From: Flammeovirga sp. EKP202
Lineage (GTDB): Bacteria > Bacteroidota > Bacteroidia > Cytophagales > Flammeovirgaceae
NCBI RefSeq assembly: GCF_014534745.1
Contig: NZ_JACVVP010000023.1
Location: 1 to 64,000, forward strand
Direction: 5' to 3'
Length of the DNA stretch: 64,000 bases
The notes under the pieces: model-generated
The model's database searches: none
The model's input: only the letters and a program-made list of their open reading frames with translations
Told to the model about the DNA's origin: nothing
In this document: positions 44,261 to 55,100 of the stretch, piece after piece
How the letters are laid out: each line of letters begins with the position of its first letter
Numbering within the stretch: position 1 is the stretch's first letter
Position numbers and translations under genes: made by a program

Positions 44261-44688
44261 TAGTAAAAATTATGTTCTGTGTCTAATTTAAAATCAACAG
44301 CAGGATACAATTGATTTCCTACCGTATTTGTTTTTTCTGTTTCTAAAATCACCCCTGCTGCACCTGAAACTTTTGCTAAGTTTTTGGCTTCACCCATCAA
44401 CAATTTCGATGCTCCTTTTCCTCTATGTGATGTTGCCACAAAGAGGTCATTTAACAACCAAAGTCTTTTCATTCTAGTTGAAGAAAAAAGTGGATAGAGC
44501 TGTACAAAGCCAATTAAATGTCCTTCCTCTTCTGCGACATAAATTACACTTTCACCTCTTTCTGTTCTTTCTTGCAAGAATTGTTTCGCACCTTCAATAT
44601 CACTTTCTTGTTTATAAAAAACTCTATAGGCGTCAAACAATTCTGCTAATTGATCAAAATCTGTAAAATTAGCTTTTCTAACTTTCAT
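44245..44688 (-). CDS. GNAT acetyltransferase
   Basis: A 147-residue acetyltransferase with the motif A loop HRGKGASKLLM (in LFVATSHRGKGASKLLMGEAKN) and the strand VIYVAEEEGHLIGFVQLYPLFSS. The C-terminus ends in an Asn-Phe-Tyr-Tyr-Trp stretch. The substrate is unknown. It overlaps its neighbours by 11 and 16 bases, so it is part of a tightly coupled operon. Confidence 0.88.
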   Translation of the reverse strand: MKVRKANFTDFDQLAELFDAYRVFYKQESDIEGAKQFLQERTERGESVIYVAEEEGHLIGFVQLYPLFSSTRMKRLWLLNDLFVATSHRGKGASKLLMGEAKNLAKVSGAAGVILETEKTNTVGNQLYPAVDFKLDTEHNFYYWDVE

Positions 44689-45148
44689 AAGATGGAGCTT
44701 TTAATTCTTTTCTAAAACAAACACTATCTTCATTACCAATATACTGACCATAATTTGGCGTTTTATCAAAACCATATTTTTCGTACAAACCGATGGCTTC
44801 TGGTAACATCAAACCGGTCTCTAAAACCAATGCTTTTAAATTCATGGCTACTCCCCACTCTTCCAATTCTTGAAGTACTTTAGTTGCAATTCCCTTTCCC
44901 CTCTGATCCTGTAACACGTACATTCTTTTCACTTCAAAAATTCTCTCTTCAAACTCTTTCATGGCACCACATCCCACTACTTTTCCATCACTGTAGGCCA
45001 ATACTACATGGTCAATATCCTCCAAGCCATTGAACTGCATATAAAACTCATGGTCCTCACCATTTCTCACGGCAAGGTCTTGGTTTAAAAGATTTACCAT
45101 ATGTAAAAAATCACGGTGTTTTGCGTCTGTCTTGATAAGAGTAATCAT
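44678..45148 (-). CDS. GNAT acetyltransferase
   Basis: A 156-residue acetyltransferase with QRGKGIATKVLQELEEW (motif A) and ALVLETGLMLPEAIGLYEKYGFDK (motif B). The strand before the loop reads IFEVKRMYVLQD. It is the first of three GNAT genes in line and follows the YfiT/DinB gene after 4 bases. The three are not near-identical, so a recent duplication is unlikely. Confidence 0.9.
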   Translation of the reverse strand: MITLIKTDAKHRDFLHMVNLLNQDLAVRNGEDHEFYMQFNGLEDIDHVVLAYSDGKVVGCGAMKEFEERIFEVKRMYVLQDQRGKGIATKVLQELEEWGVAMNLKALVLETGLMLPEAIGLYEKYGFDKTPNYGQYIGNEDSVCFRKELKAPSYES

Positions 45149-45152
45149 AATT

Positions 45153-45734
45153 TCACTTTGCTTCTAGGTTTTCAACTATTTCAGGAAAAACATTTCGAAA
45201 CTTTAGGGCTTGTTTAATATGACCTAAATGATGGTTACAGTGCCAAGCATAAATGCCGATATTTTCCTTTAAGCTCGTTTGTTCTTCAGATTCTGGATGG
45301 AAAAAAGTTTTGTTTAAATCTTCCTTGGTCAGTCTCTCTAACAAATATGTCCATTTTTTATGAAGAAATTCAATCATCTGTAAAGTATCTGAGAGATCTT
45401 CCTCTTGACTATCTACCAACTCCGCCCATCGATCTTCAAAATAGGGTCTTATAGAAGGGTTCTCTTCCGTCAAGGCCAACTTGAATCGTATATAACTATT
45501 CATATGACTGTCAGCACAGTGGTGTACTACTTGTTTAATAGCCCATCCTCCAGGTCTGTAAATGAGGTTGAGTTCTTCTTTTGTTAGATTTTCTACTAGC
45601 TTTTTTAGTCGAATAGGGAATACTCTTATTTCGTGTATCCAAAGTTTAATTTGATTTTCATGGATATAAGCAGGGACTTCAAATTGTCCAAAGGGGAACT
45701 TTAATATTTCTAGAGTGGTGAAAGAGTTGTTCAT
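45153..45734 (-). CDS. YfiT/DinB-family metal-dependent hydrolase or thiol transferase
   Basis: A 193-residue four-helix protein of the YfiT/DinB superfamily. The probable metal ligands are H71/H72 (VVHHCADSH) and H168-x3-H172 (NHHLGHI), the usual His triad. The YfiT branch acts as a bacillithiol-linked or hydrolase enzyme; the exact role here is unknown. It lies in a tightly packed operon, 4 bases after the thioredoxin-like gene and 4 bases before the first GNAT. Confidence 0.85.
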   Translation of the reverse strand: MNNSFTTLEILKFPFGQFEVPAYIHENQIKLWIHEIRVFPIRLKKLVENLTKEELNLIYRPGGWAIKQVVHHCADSHMNSYIRFKLALTEENPSIRPYFEDRWAELVDSQEEDLSDTLQMIEFLHKKWTYLLERLTKEDLNKTFFHPESEEQTSLKENIGIYAWHCNHHLGHIKQALKFRNVFPEIVENLEAK

Positions 45735-45738
45735 AAGA

Positions 45739-46935
45739 TCAGTGTACTTTTATATTACTTAATAGCTGTGCTATTGCTTTTGTGTCTTTTCCTGTTTCTT
45801 GATAATGCTTTTGCACAATTCGTGCTACATTTTCAGAGTCTTGATACCTTCCTAATTTATAATACAAATGTGCTTGAGTGTCTAAGTAGTTATAGGAGTT
45901 TTTCTTTGATATACTAAATGTCACCCATTTCAATGCTTCTTGTAGCTGTTCCACATTATCTGAATGCTGATAATAATACCAAGCCCAATCGTTGCACTTT
46001 TTTAACTCCGATGCATTAGGTTTAGACTGTATGTAGCGGAAATTGTTTTGAATGGATTCAAATGCTTTTTCATCATAACCCATAGAAAGAAAAAAGCGAG
46101 GTTCATAACTAAAAGCCATACGGAGTGCTATTGTATTGGGAAGCACTTCTTTTAATTGAGCCATCTTTTCTTCAAAAGAATGTACATCCTTTACTTCCAT
46201 AGAAGACGAAAGTGTATTCTTTGCTAATCCTCTATAAATTTTATTCATTTTTTGAGGAGAAAAAATATCAGCAAATAGTGGTTTGTATTTCACAAAAAAG
46301 CAGAATGCTTCAGAGTTGACATCCGAGTTATATAATATCTGACTCACTGCCGATTGTACTTTTTTATCCTTTAGATCTTCTGGCTTTAATAATGTAAATA
46401 ATTTATCATTTGTAGCATGATCCATCGCACCTACATCGTAAGAAGCTAATGTATAATTTAAGTATTCATTGAAAGTTAACTCTTCTCCTTGTTCAACTTT
46501 TTTCTTTAAGGTATACAGCTGAAAACTGGGAGATAGGGCCTCTTCTCCTTTTTCTAAAAAAACCTTGGGAGGTAATTTCCCTTTCGCTTGATGAAGAATT
46601 TTTCCAGCGGATGAAAAATATAAATGTGCTGGAAACGATCGAATATTATAATTGGAACTAATAAAACGTCCAATTTCCGATTGAATATCCACTTTATAAT
46701 TCACAAACTGCTCATTATAAAAGCGTGCAACTTCTTTGTCACTATAAACATGACGGTCCATTTCTTTACAAGATTCGCAATAAGGCGTATTGACTCCAAC
46801 GTACACCTGCAAGTCTTTCTTTTTCGCTTCCTTAAGTACTTCTTCCCATTTGCCTTCAAAAAAATCAACCTGCTGAGCAGTTAGGGGATGCACTAAAAAG
46901 ACCCCTATCAATAATAATAATTGTAGCTTGATCAT
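45739..46935 (-). CDS. Secreted thioredoxin-like protein
   Basis: A periplasmic or surface protein of 398 residues with the chosen ATG at 46935, which gives a signal peptide MIKLQLLLLIGVFLVHPLTAQ. The upstream ATG (47016) would add 27 residues before it. A thioredoxin fold follows with the active-site pair C53-x2-C56 (PYCESCKEM) and a cis-Pro loop RSFPAHLYF. The remaining 250 residues are helical and TPR-like (DTQAHLYYKLGRYQDSENVA). It heads an operon of YfiT, three GNATs and DUF1697. Confidence 0.82.
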   Translation of the reverse strand: MIKLQLLLLIGVFLVHPLTAQQVDFFEGKWEEVLKEAKKKDLQVYVGVNTPYCESCKEMDRHVYSDKEVARFYNEQFVNYKVDIQSEIGRFISSNYNIRSFPAHLYFSSAGKILHQAKGKLPPKVFLEKGEEALSPSFQLYTLKKKVEQGEELTFNEYLNYTLASYDVGAMDHATNDKLFTLLKPEDLKDKKVQSAVSQILYNSDVNSEAFCFFVKYKPLFADIFSPQKMNKIYRGLAKNTLSSSMEVKDVHSFEEKMAQLKEVLPNTIALRMAFSYEPRFFLSMGYDEKAFESIQNNFRYIQSKPNASELKKCNDWAWYYYQHSDNVEQLQEALKWVTFSISKKNSYNYLDTQAHLYYKLGRYQDSENVARIVQKHYQETGKDTKAIAQLLSNIKVH

Positions 46936-47205
46936 TGGTAATGGTTTGCTTGAGATTTCCGATATATAAACTCCACGTTGATTATCAATTGGTTCTGTCT
47001 TAACTAATCTATCCATTTCATCTCATTATTAATAGATTAGAAAAAACGCAATACACAAATTACATGTTGTGAGAAATAAATAAAATCAATTTGAAATCAC
47101 TGATAATCCGTTATTAAATGTAAACACAAGATACATTTTTAGAGCATGCGTGTCAATGTGTGTTATAATTCTTCTTTATTTTCACACTTTATTCCCCAAG
47201 GAATG

Positions 47206-47213
47206 TACCTTTG
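47206..47213 (+). promoter_or_regulatory. Promoter -7 box for the DEAD-box gene
   Basis: TACCTTTG is an exact TAnnTTTG box 23 bases before the GTG start at 47236. It argues against starts further upstream (47146 or 47203), which would be outside the transcript. Confidence 0.6.
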
Positions 47214-47235
47214 TGGAAACATAAATTTTGAGAAA

Positions 47236-48579
47236 GTGACATTTGACGAATTAAAGCTGAATAAATTTATTCTAAATGCAATTAATGATTTAGAATTTAT
47301 CAATGTAACTCCTATTCAGGAACAGGCCTTTCCGGTCATCGGAGCAGGAAAAGATATGATTGGTATTGCCCAAACAGGTACAGGTAAAACGATGGCCTAT
47401 CTTCTTCCTATTCTTCAAAATTTAAATTTTTCCAAACAATATGAGCCTAGAGTACTCATTATTGTGCCTACCAGAGAACTTGTAGCTCAAGTAGTTGAAG
47501 AGGCTAAGGCACTTTCTAAATATCAATCCTTGAGAATCTTAGGGGTGTATGGCGGTGCTAATATCAATACTCAAAAACAATATGTCAACGAAGGTGTCGA
47601 TATCCTAGTAGGTACTCCGGGTAGAGTATATGATTTAGCGTTGTCTGGTGTTTTGAAATTAAAAACAATTCAAAAATTTGTCATTGATGAAGTAGACGAA
47701 ATGCTTGACCTTGGTTTTAGACCTCAGCTGACTCGTTTGATGGATTTACTACCTCCTCGTCGTCAAAACATCATGCTTTCAGCCACTATCACTGATGATG
47801 TGGAAGAGATCATTAAGACCTTCTTTAGAAAACCTACCAAAGTAGAGATTGCAAAAACGGGTACTCCTGCTGACAAGGTAACACAACGAGCTTATCATGT
47901 GCCCAATTTTTTCACGAAGGTCAACCTGTTGGAATATCTTTTTGCCAATGAACCTGAAATGGAAAAGGTATTGGTCTTCGTTAGAAATAAAAAATTAGCA
48001 GATCGCCTTTATGAGATGATCGAAAAGCTATTTCCTGAAAAAGTAGGAGTTATTCACTCCAATAAATCACAAAACTACCGTTTCAGAATGGTAGATGAAT
48101 TTGATGAAGGAAAACTTAAAATTCTTGTCGCTACAGACATCATTGCAAGGGGACTTGATATAAAAGGCATTACGCATATTATCAACTTTGATACTCCCGA
48201 AATTCCAGAGGAATATATCCATAGAATTGGTAGAACAGGTAGAGCAGATGAAAAGGGATTGGCCATAACATTCATCAATGAGGTAGAACAGGAATACCAA
48301 ATGATGATTGAGGAATTAATGAAAAAGCAAATTCCATTAGAACCTATGCCGGAGGAGGTAAAAGTATCAGATATTTTTACAGAAGAGGAAAAACCTAAGC
48401 TTTCTACTAAAAATTACTTCGTTACAAAGAAAACCAATGAAGCTAGTGGAGGCGGTGCTTTCCATGAAAAAGTAGGAATTAACAACCCTGCCAACCAAAC
48501 AAAAAAGGTACACAGAGGACCAAAGAAAACCAAACCGGTCAACAGAGGAAGGTTGAAAAAAAAGTTCAGAAAAAAATAA
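47236..48579 (+). CDS. DEAD-box RNA helicase with DEVD box
   Basis: An ATP-dependent RNA helicase of 447 residues with the GTG start at 47236 (VTFDELKLNKFILNAINDLEF). Motifs: Q motif NVTPIQEQ, Walker A AQTGTGKT, PTRELVAQV, motif II as DEVD in FVIDEVDEMLDLGF instead of DEAD, SAT in MLSATI, and HRIGRTGRA. The C-terminus is a Lys/Arg-rich tail (KKVHRGPKKTKPVNRGR). It could serve in ribosome assembly or cold adaptation. The start choice follows the promoter box and a GAGAAA stretch before the GTG. Confidence 0.9.
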   Translation: MTFDELKLNKFILNAINDLEFINVTPIQEQAFPVIGAGKDMIGIAQTGTGKTMAYLLPILQNLNFSKQYEPRVLIIVPTRELVAQVVEEAKALSKYQSLRILGVYGGANINTQKQYVNEGVDILVGTPGRVYDLALSGVLKLKTIQKFVIDEVDEMLDLGFRPQLTRLMDLLPPRRQNIMLSATITDDVEEIIKTFFRKPTKVEIAKTGTPADKVTQRAYHVPNFFTKVNLLEYLFANEPEMEKVLVFVRNKKLADRLYEMIEKLFPEKVGVIHSNKSQNYRFRMVDEFDEGKLKILVATDIIARGLDIKGITHIINFDTPEIPEEYIHRIGRTGRADEKGLAITFINEVEQEYQMMIEELMKKQIPLEPMPEEVKVSDIFTEEEKPKLSTKNYFVTKKTNEASGGGAFHEKVGINNPANQTKKVHRGPKKTKPVNRGRLKKKFRKK

Positions 48580-48601
48580 ATGCTAAAACAAATAGTAGCA
48601 T

Positions 48602-48641
48602 AAAGGGTGAGAGGAATAATTGCAATTTCCTCTCACCCTTT
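48602..48641. terminator. Bidirectional terminator between two convergent genes
   Basis: AAAGGGTGAGAGGAA pairs exactly with TTCCTCTCACCCTTT around a 10-base loop. It lies between the DEAD-box gene (plus) and the protease gene (minus). Confidence 0.85.
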
Positions 48642-48647
48642 TCATTT

Positions 48648-49835
48648 TTAGCTACTTGAACCCAAAGTTACTTTTTGTCGCTTACCTTCCCTCTCAATCA
48701 TCAAGACTTTGGAATTACTATTATCATTCATCAAACGAAAACTGCACCACTCCTCTTCGGTAATTTGCTCTAAATTAACTCCGTTGATTGAAATAATTTT
48801 GTCATTCAATTGTAAACCTTTTTTAGAGGCTTCTGATTCCTCATAAATATTATTGATATAAACACTATTTTCATGATCATATCCCAAAGAATACCCAAAA
48901 TCCTTTTTAGACTTTTCTGTAAGATTATTCTTTTTCAAGTAGATCTCTCTTTTTTCCCAGTCCAGAATAACATGGTAATGCTTAAAGATACCATTCCCCA
49001 CTAGGTTGCTTCCTTTACCTTCAAAAACTATATTTTCTTGCATGAAGTCAATTCCTTCTCCCAAAGAAAATTGGTCTACGGTTGCTTGGTAAGTTACCTT
49101 AGGTTTTCCATCTCCATAGAGACCTGCACTTGTAGTACCATACCCTTTTTTTATAGGAGTATCACTCATTTTCTTCATTTTGTCCTCTGCTAAACATATT
49201 GTTCCTCCAAAACCAGAATCGATTGTTGTATTTAATATTTTATGCCCATTCAAGTAGGTGAAGATAGAAGGAACTCCACCAAAACCTTCAAAAAACTTAA
49301 TAGAATGAAAACCTTCCAACGGCTTTTCTAAGCTTGCTAGATCATTTGCTACAACAATTTCTTTTTTCTCATAATCAATATACCAAGTAGCATGTCGAAA
49401 TAAGTTACTTCCCAACAACCCATCCGCATCAAGACATTTGATTGTAGATATAGTGTTTAGGTCCATTACCATTGCCCCCACATCTGAGAACACTGCATCA
49501 CCAATTTCAATATTATTCACTTTGGTAAATTCCTGTTCTTTATAGCTATTGTTTACATCATAGATCTTACTCGTGGTAATCGTTTTAGCATCTAAAGATT
49601 TCATTATTTCTGAAGAAACAATACAACTTGGAGCTCCGGTATCAAAAATAAATTGGTAGGGTTTATCTTTAATTTTTGCTTGAATTATGATAATTCCCAT
49701 TTTAGTTTCAAAAGGAATAATTGTTCGAAATTTTTCAGTGGCATGTCCAGAATTAATCACCGACATCAGTTTTCGATTACAAGCACAAAGGGATAGCAAT
49801 AGACAGAAGAATAGAATTTTCTTAAAATATAACAT
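48648..49835 (-). CDS. Retropepsin-like aspartyl protease lipoprotein with PDZ domain
   Basis: An outer or periplasmic protein of 395 residues with the ATG at 49835, which gives a lipoprotein signal (MLYFKKILFFCLLLSLCAC, Cys 19). Two aspartate motifs are visible: D65-T-G in IFDTGAPSC and D206-S-G in TTIDSGFGG, as in bilobed aspartyl proteases of the Bacteroidota type. A PDZ domain (about 308-390, VYINNIYEESEASKKGLQLNDKIISING) ends it. The protease activity is inferred. Confidence 0.88.
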   Translation of the reverse strand: MLYFKKILFFCLLLSLCACNRKLMSVINSGHATEKFRTIIPFETKMGIIIIQAKIKDKPYQFIFDTGAPSCIVSSEIMKSLDAKTITTSKIYDVNNSYKEQEFTKVNNIEIGDAVFSDVGAMVMDLNTISTIKCLDADGLLGSNLFRHATWYIDYEKKEIVVANDLASLEKPLEGFHSIKFFEGFGGVPSIFTYLNGHKILNTTIDSGFGGTICLAEDKMKKMSDTPIKKGYGTTSAGLYGDGKPKVTYQATVDQFSLGEGIDFMQENIVFEGKGSNLVGNGIFKHYHVILDWEKREIYLKKNNLTEKSKKDFGYSLGYDHENSVYINNIYEESEASKKGLQLNDKIISINGVNLEQITEEEWCSFRLMNDNSNSKVLMIEREGKRQKVTLGSSS

Positions 49836-49920
49836 AGTTAATAGTTTGTTTTCAACTATTAAACATGACACCAAACGTGAAGATTAGGTTGTAGAAAGAA
49901 GTGAAGCATTCAATTTCATC

Positions 49921-49972
49921 AAAAAAAGAGTGATAAAAAAAGTAAACTACTACTTCTTTCATCACTCTCTTT
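49921..49972 (-). terminator. Terminator of the aldo/keto reductase gene
   Basis: AGAGTGAT (49927-49934) pairs with ATCACTCT (49961-49968), with extra A/T pairing inside. A T-run follows on the minus strand. Confidence 0.75.
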
Positions 49973-49992
49973 ATTATTTTAATTAGATGGTA

Positions 49993-50952
49993 TTACCCTT
50001 TTCCCCAAAGAAATTCTAAAGTATAAGGACTTCCACCAGAAGTAAAAATAGAACCATCTACAAATCTGTACTTTTCATTAAGATCAGCAATTTCTCTTAA
50101 ATCCCAAGGCGTTAATTTGATTTCAGTCGAAGCTAAATTCTGACGTAATCTATCTTCATGTACTGATTTTGGAATCGCTACAGTTTCCCTACGGTTGGCC
50201 CACGCAAGCATTACCTGAGCAGGGCTTGCATCGTGCTTATCTCCTATTTCTTTTAGAAGGTCATTTTCTAATAAGATGGGCGGATTAGCTCCGTCTTCAA
50301 ACGACAAACTATCTCTTGTTCCTAAAGGTGAATAAGCCGTTAGAATGATATCGTGTGCATCAGCATATTCCATCATTTTCCTTTGCTGATTGAGAGGGTG
50401 CATCTCAATTTGATTAATGACAGGAGCTATTGTAGCATTGGTAAGTATTGTTTCTAGATTTTCAATACTAAAGTTAGATACCCCAATGGAATGTGTCTTC
50501 CCATCAGCAACCAATGTTTCCATTGCTTTCCAAGTTTCAAGAATCGGTGCTTCTCCTGCCGTCAGAAACTCCTCTCTTTTTTGGGTGAATTGAACCCCTG
50601 GCTTATAAGCGATGGGCCAATGAATTAGGTAAAGGTCTAAATAATCTAATTTCAGATCCTGTAATGTCTTGTTTATGGCTTTGGGCACATCTTCTTTTAG
50701 ATGGGCATCATTCCATAATTTTGAGGTAATAAAAAGGTCTTCACGTTTTACAATACCTTCGTCAATACATTCTTTTATGGCATCTCCTACTTCAGGTTCA
50801 TTTCCATAAATTGCTGCACAATCAATGTGTTTATACCCTATTTCAATTGCTTTTTTTACAGCTTTAAATACTTCTCCCGGCTCAGATTTCCATGTTCCCA
50901 ATCCGATAGCAGGGATTTCTTTTCCATTATTTAATTTAAAGGTTTTGCTCAT
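49993..50952 (-). CDS. Aldo/keto reductase
   Basis: An NADPH-dependent carbonyl reductase of 319 residues. The catalytic tetrad is visible as D44 and Y49 (IDCAAIYGNE), K78 (FITSKLW) and H111 (YLIHWP). The motif SIGVSNF (near 157) and the C-terminal AIPKSVHEDRLRQNL cofactor site are present. The substrate is not known. It is a single-gene unit, divergent from the ABC exporter genes. Confidence 0.94.
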   Translation of the reverse strand: MSKTFKLNNGKEIPAIGLGTWKSEPGEVFKAVKKAIEIGYKHIDCAAIYGNEPEVGDAIKECIDEGIVKREDLFITSKLWNDAHLKEDVPKAINKTLQDLKLDYLDLYLIHWPIAYKPGVQFTQKREEFLTAGEAPILETWKAMETLVADGKTHSIGVSNFSIENLETILTNATIAPVINQIEMHPLNQQRKMMEYADAHDIILTAYSPLGTRDSLSFEDGANPPILLENDLLKEIGDKHDASPAQVMLAWANRRETVAIPKSVHEDRLRQNLASTEIKLTPWDLREIADLNEKYRFVDGSIFTSGGSPYTLEFLWGKG

Positions 50953-51267
50953 GTGTAATATAGTTTTCCTAATAGTTTTTGCATTATTAATATACGACTG
51001 ATTAAGTTGATAAAAAAGGACTGTTTTTATTTTATCTCAATAAAAATTCAGAATAGGAAAGTAACTATTCAAGAAAAACTTCTTAGCTTTGAGTCCTGAG
51101 TATCTGTTACTAACATTATTCTTCACAAAAACTAAAAGGTCTAAACTAACAAGGAGCATTATTAAATCTCTCAAGTGTCAAATTATATTCATCATCTTTT
51201 ACTTTCGAATAATAATCAACAAATACTCATTATTTAATCTTTTTTTCATCTAATCCAACTCAAAAGA
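50953..51267. other. Divergent intergenic region of the reductase and ABC exporter
   Basis: A 315-base AT-rich gap without a gene. On the plus strand TAGCTTTG (51084-51091) fits the TAnnTTTG box and could start the ABC operon with a long leader of about 170 bases. No riboswitch-like structure was recognised. Confidence 0.45.
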
Positions 51268-52152
51268 ATGGCTAGACTAAGCATATTAAATCTTACAAAA
51301 ACCTACGATAATGGCGTAAAAGCTCTTAATAACATCAGTCTAGAAATAGAAAGCGGCATGTTTGGGTTATTAGGCCCAAACGGTGCAGGAAAATCGTCTT
51401 TGATGAGAACAATTGCCACGTTGCAAGTACCTGATCAAGGGAGTATTACGCTTAACGGCATTGATGCACTCAATGAACCTGAATCCTTAAGAAGAGTTTT
51501 GGGGTATTTACCTCAGGAATTTGGGGTTTATCCTAAAATTTCAGCCGAAGAACTACTCAACCATATTGCTGTACTTAAAGGAATTTCAAAAGCTAAAGAA
51601 AGAAAAGAACTAGTCGGTTACCTACTACAAAAAGTCAACCTCTACGAAAAAAGAAAAAAGGCTGTAAAAAGCTTCTCGGGAGGCATGAAACAACGAATAG
51701 GTATTGCTCAAGCTTTAATTGGCGATCCTAAACTGATCATTGTAGATGAGCCTACTGCTGGACTTGATCCTGGGGAAAGAAATCGATTTCATAATTTATT
51801 AGCCGATGTAGCTGAAAGCGTTATCGTCATTCTTTCTACTCATATTGTAGATGATGTAAAAGAACTTTGCTCTGATATGGCCATTATGAATGAAGGAGAA
51901 ATCATGTACAAAGGTTCTCCACAAAATGTATTGAGTGAGTTAGAGGGTTTGGTTTGGGAAAAAACAGTGGAACGTAACACTATAGAAACATACCAAGCAC
52001 AGCATAAAGTTATCTCTAATAAAATGAACTCTGGTAAGTCTGTAATCCATGTGCTTCATCATGAACAACCTGAAGAGGGTTTTATTCAAGTAAAACCTGA
52101 TTTAGAAGATGTTTTCTTCGCTAAAACATCCGCTTCAATTATTGCAGACTAA
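51268..52152 (+). CDS. ABC transporter ATP-binding protein
   Basis: The ATPase of an exporter of 294 residues. Walker A GPNGAGKSS (36-44), the Q-loop YLPQEFGVYP, the signature FSGGMKQR, Walker B LIIVDEPTAGLDP and the H-loop STHIVDD are all present. The extra C-terminal part (about 210-294) is of the type seen in exporters with a 2-TM-type permease. It lies 13 bases before the permease/peptidase gene and forms an operon with it. Confidence 0.95.
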   Translation: MARLSILNLTKTYDNGVKALNNISLEIESGMFGLLGPNGAGKSSLMRTIATLQVPDQGSITLNGIDALNEPESLRRVLGYLPQEFGVYPKISAEELLNHIAVLKGISKAKERKELVGYLLQKVNLYEKRKKAVKSFSGGMKQRIGIAQALIGDPKLIIVDEPTAGLDPGERNRFHNLLADVAESVIVILSTHIVDDVKELCSDMAIMNEGEIMYKGSPQNVLSELEGLVWEKTVERNTIETYQAQHKVISNKMNSGKSVIHVLHHEQPEEGFIQVKPDLEDVFFAKTSASIIAD

Positions 52153-52165
52153 ACCCACTATCAAC

Positions 52166-55100
52166 ATGTTTAAAGAATTTTATGGTAGAGAAGTTAGGTC
52201 GGCACTTCAACAGCCCATGATCTACGTTTTCTCTCTTTTATTAGGAATACTAGTTTTTGCAGCCGTATCGAGTGACAGTATTGTCATTGGCGGTACCATT
52301 GGTAATATACATAGAAACAGTCCGCATGTGATCATGCATATGGGCTTAATATTCTCATTATTAGGTCTTTTTATTGCTACTGCATTTTTTAATAATGCGG
52401 CATTAAGAGACTTCAATAATAATTTTGATGATATACTGTTTACAACACCCATCAAGAAAAAAGATTACTTCTTAGGTCGATTTTGTGGTGCGTTTACATT
52501 AGCAATTTTACCATTTTTAGGAATATATATAGGTTTTATTCTTGCCACCTTTATTGCTCCTGCCATGGGTTGGGTCGACCCAGAAAAAATGGGACCTATC
52601 TCTTTTTCAGGTTTCTTTGCTAATTATTTTTTAGTGATCATACCTAATATTTTTATTTCTGGTGTAATCATCTTTTCTATTGCCTCTATTTCAAGATCTA
52701 CGGCTGTCTCTTTTGCAGGTACAATGCTCCTATTTATAGGTTACAGTATTGCTTTATCCTTAAGTTCAGACTTAGAAAATGAAGTTTTAGGTGCAATGGT
52801 GGATCCTTTTGGTTTGTCAGCCTTTGGGTTGGATAGTAAATATTTCACACCTCAAGAAAAAAATACACTGACACCAAGTTTCAATAGTTTTATTGTCTAC
52901 AATAGAATTTTATGGATCATTATCAGTTTTGTACTTTTAAAACTCTTTTATGGGTTTTTCTCTTTTGAAAAAAGGGGTAGCAAATTCAAAAAGAAAACAG
53001 AAAAGGCGGTTAAAAAGGAAAATGTCACTTTCCAAAAACCTATGACCTATAGTCATTTTTCGCAGTTTACCGACTTTGCTCAATGCTATAGTTTTACAAA
53101 GATTCATCTGAAAAATATCGTTAATAGTAATACATTCAAGATCTTATTGCTATTTAGTTTTGTACAGTTAGCTGCTATTTTGAAAGAGGGCTACGAATAT
53201 ATGGGGCTTCAATCATATCCGGTGACGTATATGGTAGTGGAGGATATTCAAAATAGTACGTTGATTTTCTTATTGATAATAATGGTCTATTATGCTGGTG
53301 ATCTTCTTTGGGAAGATAGAGATCATCATCTCAATGAAGTGATTGATGCCAGTCCGCATAGCCCTTATATTTCTTTGTTTGCCAAGTATTTTGCAATCAA
53401 TACTAGTATTTTTATCATTTATGCTTGCCTATCAATAGTGGGTATACTTTACCAACTAGGGTCTGGATTTACTGCCATTGATATTGATGTTTATTGCCTT
53501 ACATATATCCTGAACATCATGCCAATGATTGCTACCTGGACAGCCGTATTAATGCTCATCCATATCCTAGTCGATCATAAATTTATTGGATTTGGAGTTT
53601 CTATTGTGATGCTTTTTGCAATAGAACTAATGTTAAATGCTTTAGACATTTCTTCAAGAATGCTTGATATTGCAAGTGCTCCAAAAATTAAATTCTCGGA
53701 TATTAGTGGATATGGTCCTTCAGTGATTTCGGCTATTTGGTTTAATGCATATTGGGTTCTCTTTGGTATCATTATGCTATTGGTGGGAGGTTTACTTTCT
53801 AGTAGAGGCACCACACATAGTTTACTGACTAGAATCAAGAGAATTCCTCAAAAAACGGATGCTAATTTTATCGGTGCTGTTGGAACGCTATTTATTGTTT
53901 GGGTGAGTATCGGAAGTTTTATCTTCTACAATACTCAGATGATGAATACTTATAAAACAGAGGAAGAAACCGAACTGCTTCAAGTACAATACGAACAGAA
54001 ATACAAGCAGTACGAAGACATGACTGCCCCTAAAATTGTAGACATTGAATACAACGTAAATATATACCCTGAAGAAAGGAATATTTATACGGTTTCAAAC
54101 CTAAAAGTAGTCAATGAAAATAAAGAAAGTATTGATACTTTGATGTACTCTTACAATAATGAGTGGGAAATACAGTTTGAAATTCAAAATGCGATAGAAA
54201 TTCTTGATGACAAAGAGTTAAGTGTTAAACAGTTTGTATTACAAAAACCATTACAATACAAAGACTCATTGGAAATTGTCATTCATGCTAATTATATCAC
54301 AAAAGGGTTTAAGAACAGCGGAGAAGATATCATGATCTTAGAAAATGGTACATTCTTTAATAACCTTGTTTTCTTACCTTTCTTTGGATACAATTCCTCT
54401 GTAGAATTAAGTGATCGTTTCAAAAGAAAGGAACATAACCTGCCGCCAAGGAACCGTATGCCTTTACTCACAGAGCATTGTAGTAAAGCCTGTAATCATA
54501 ACTATCTTTCTAGAGGACAATCTGATTGGGTGAATTTTGAGACAACCATCTCAACATCTGCCGATCAAATGGCTATTGCTCCTGGTAATTTGGTCAAACA
54601 ATGGACAAAAAATAATCGAAATTTTTATTCCTATAAAATGGATCATAAGGCACTGAATTTTGTTTCCTTTAATTCAGGAAGATTTGAAGTGGCAAAGAGA
54701 AATTGGAAGGGTGTAAGCATGGAAGTATACCATGATCAAAAACATGGCGTGAATGTAGATAAAATGCTCCTTGCTATAGAAAATTCATTAAAATATTATA
54801 CTGAAAATTTCGGTCCTTATTATTTGAAACAAGCACGTATCATCGAATTCCCAAGATATGCAACCTTTGCCCAAGCATTCCCTGGAACCATGCCTTATTC
54901 AGAAGCTTTTGGTTTTATTGTAGACTTGGAAAATGAGGAAAAGAATAATGTAGTTGATGCTGTCATTGCACACGAGATGGCACATCAATGGTGGGCTCAT
55001 CAAGAAGTTAGTGCCAATGTGCAAGGTAGTACATTAATGACTGAAAGTTTAGCGGAATATTCTTCTCTGATGGTCATGAAAAAATCTTCGAATAATGATG

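Noticed and set aside
47146-47235. ATG at 47146 as the start of the DEAD-box gene
   Set aside because: A TAnnTTTG promoter box at 47206-47213 lies inside the extension and the added residues have no helicase similarity.
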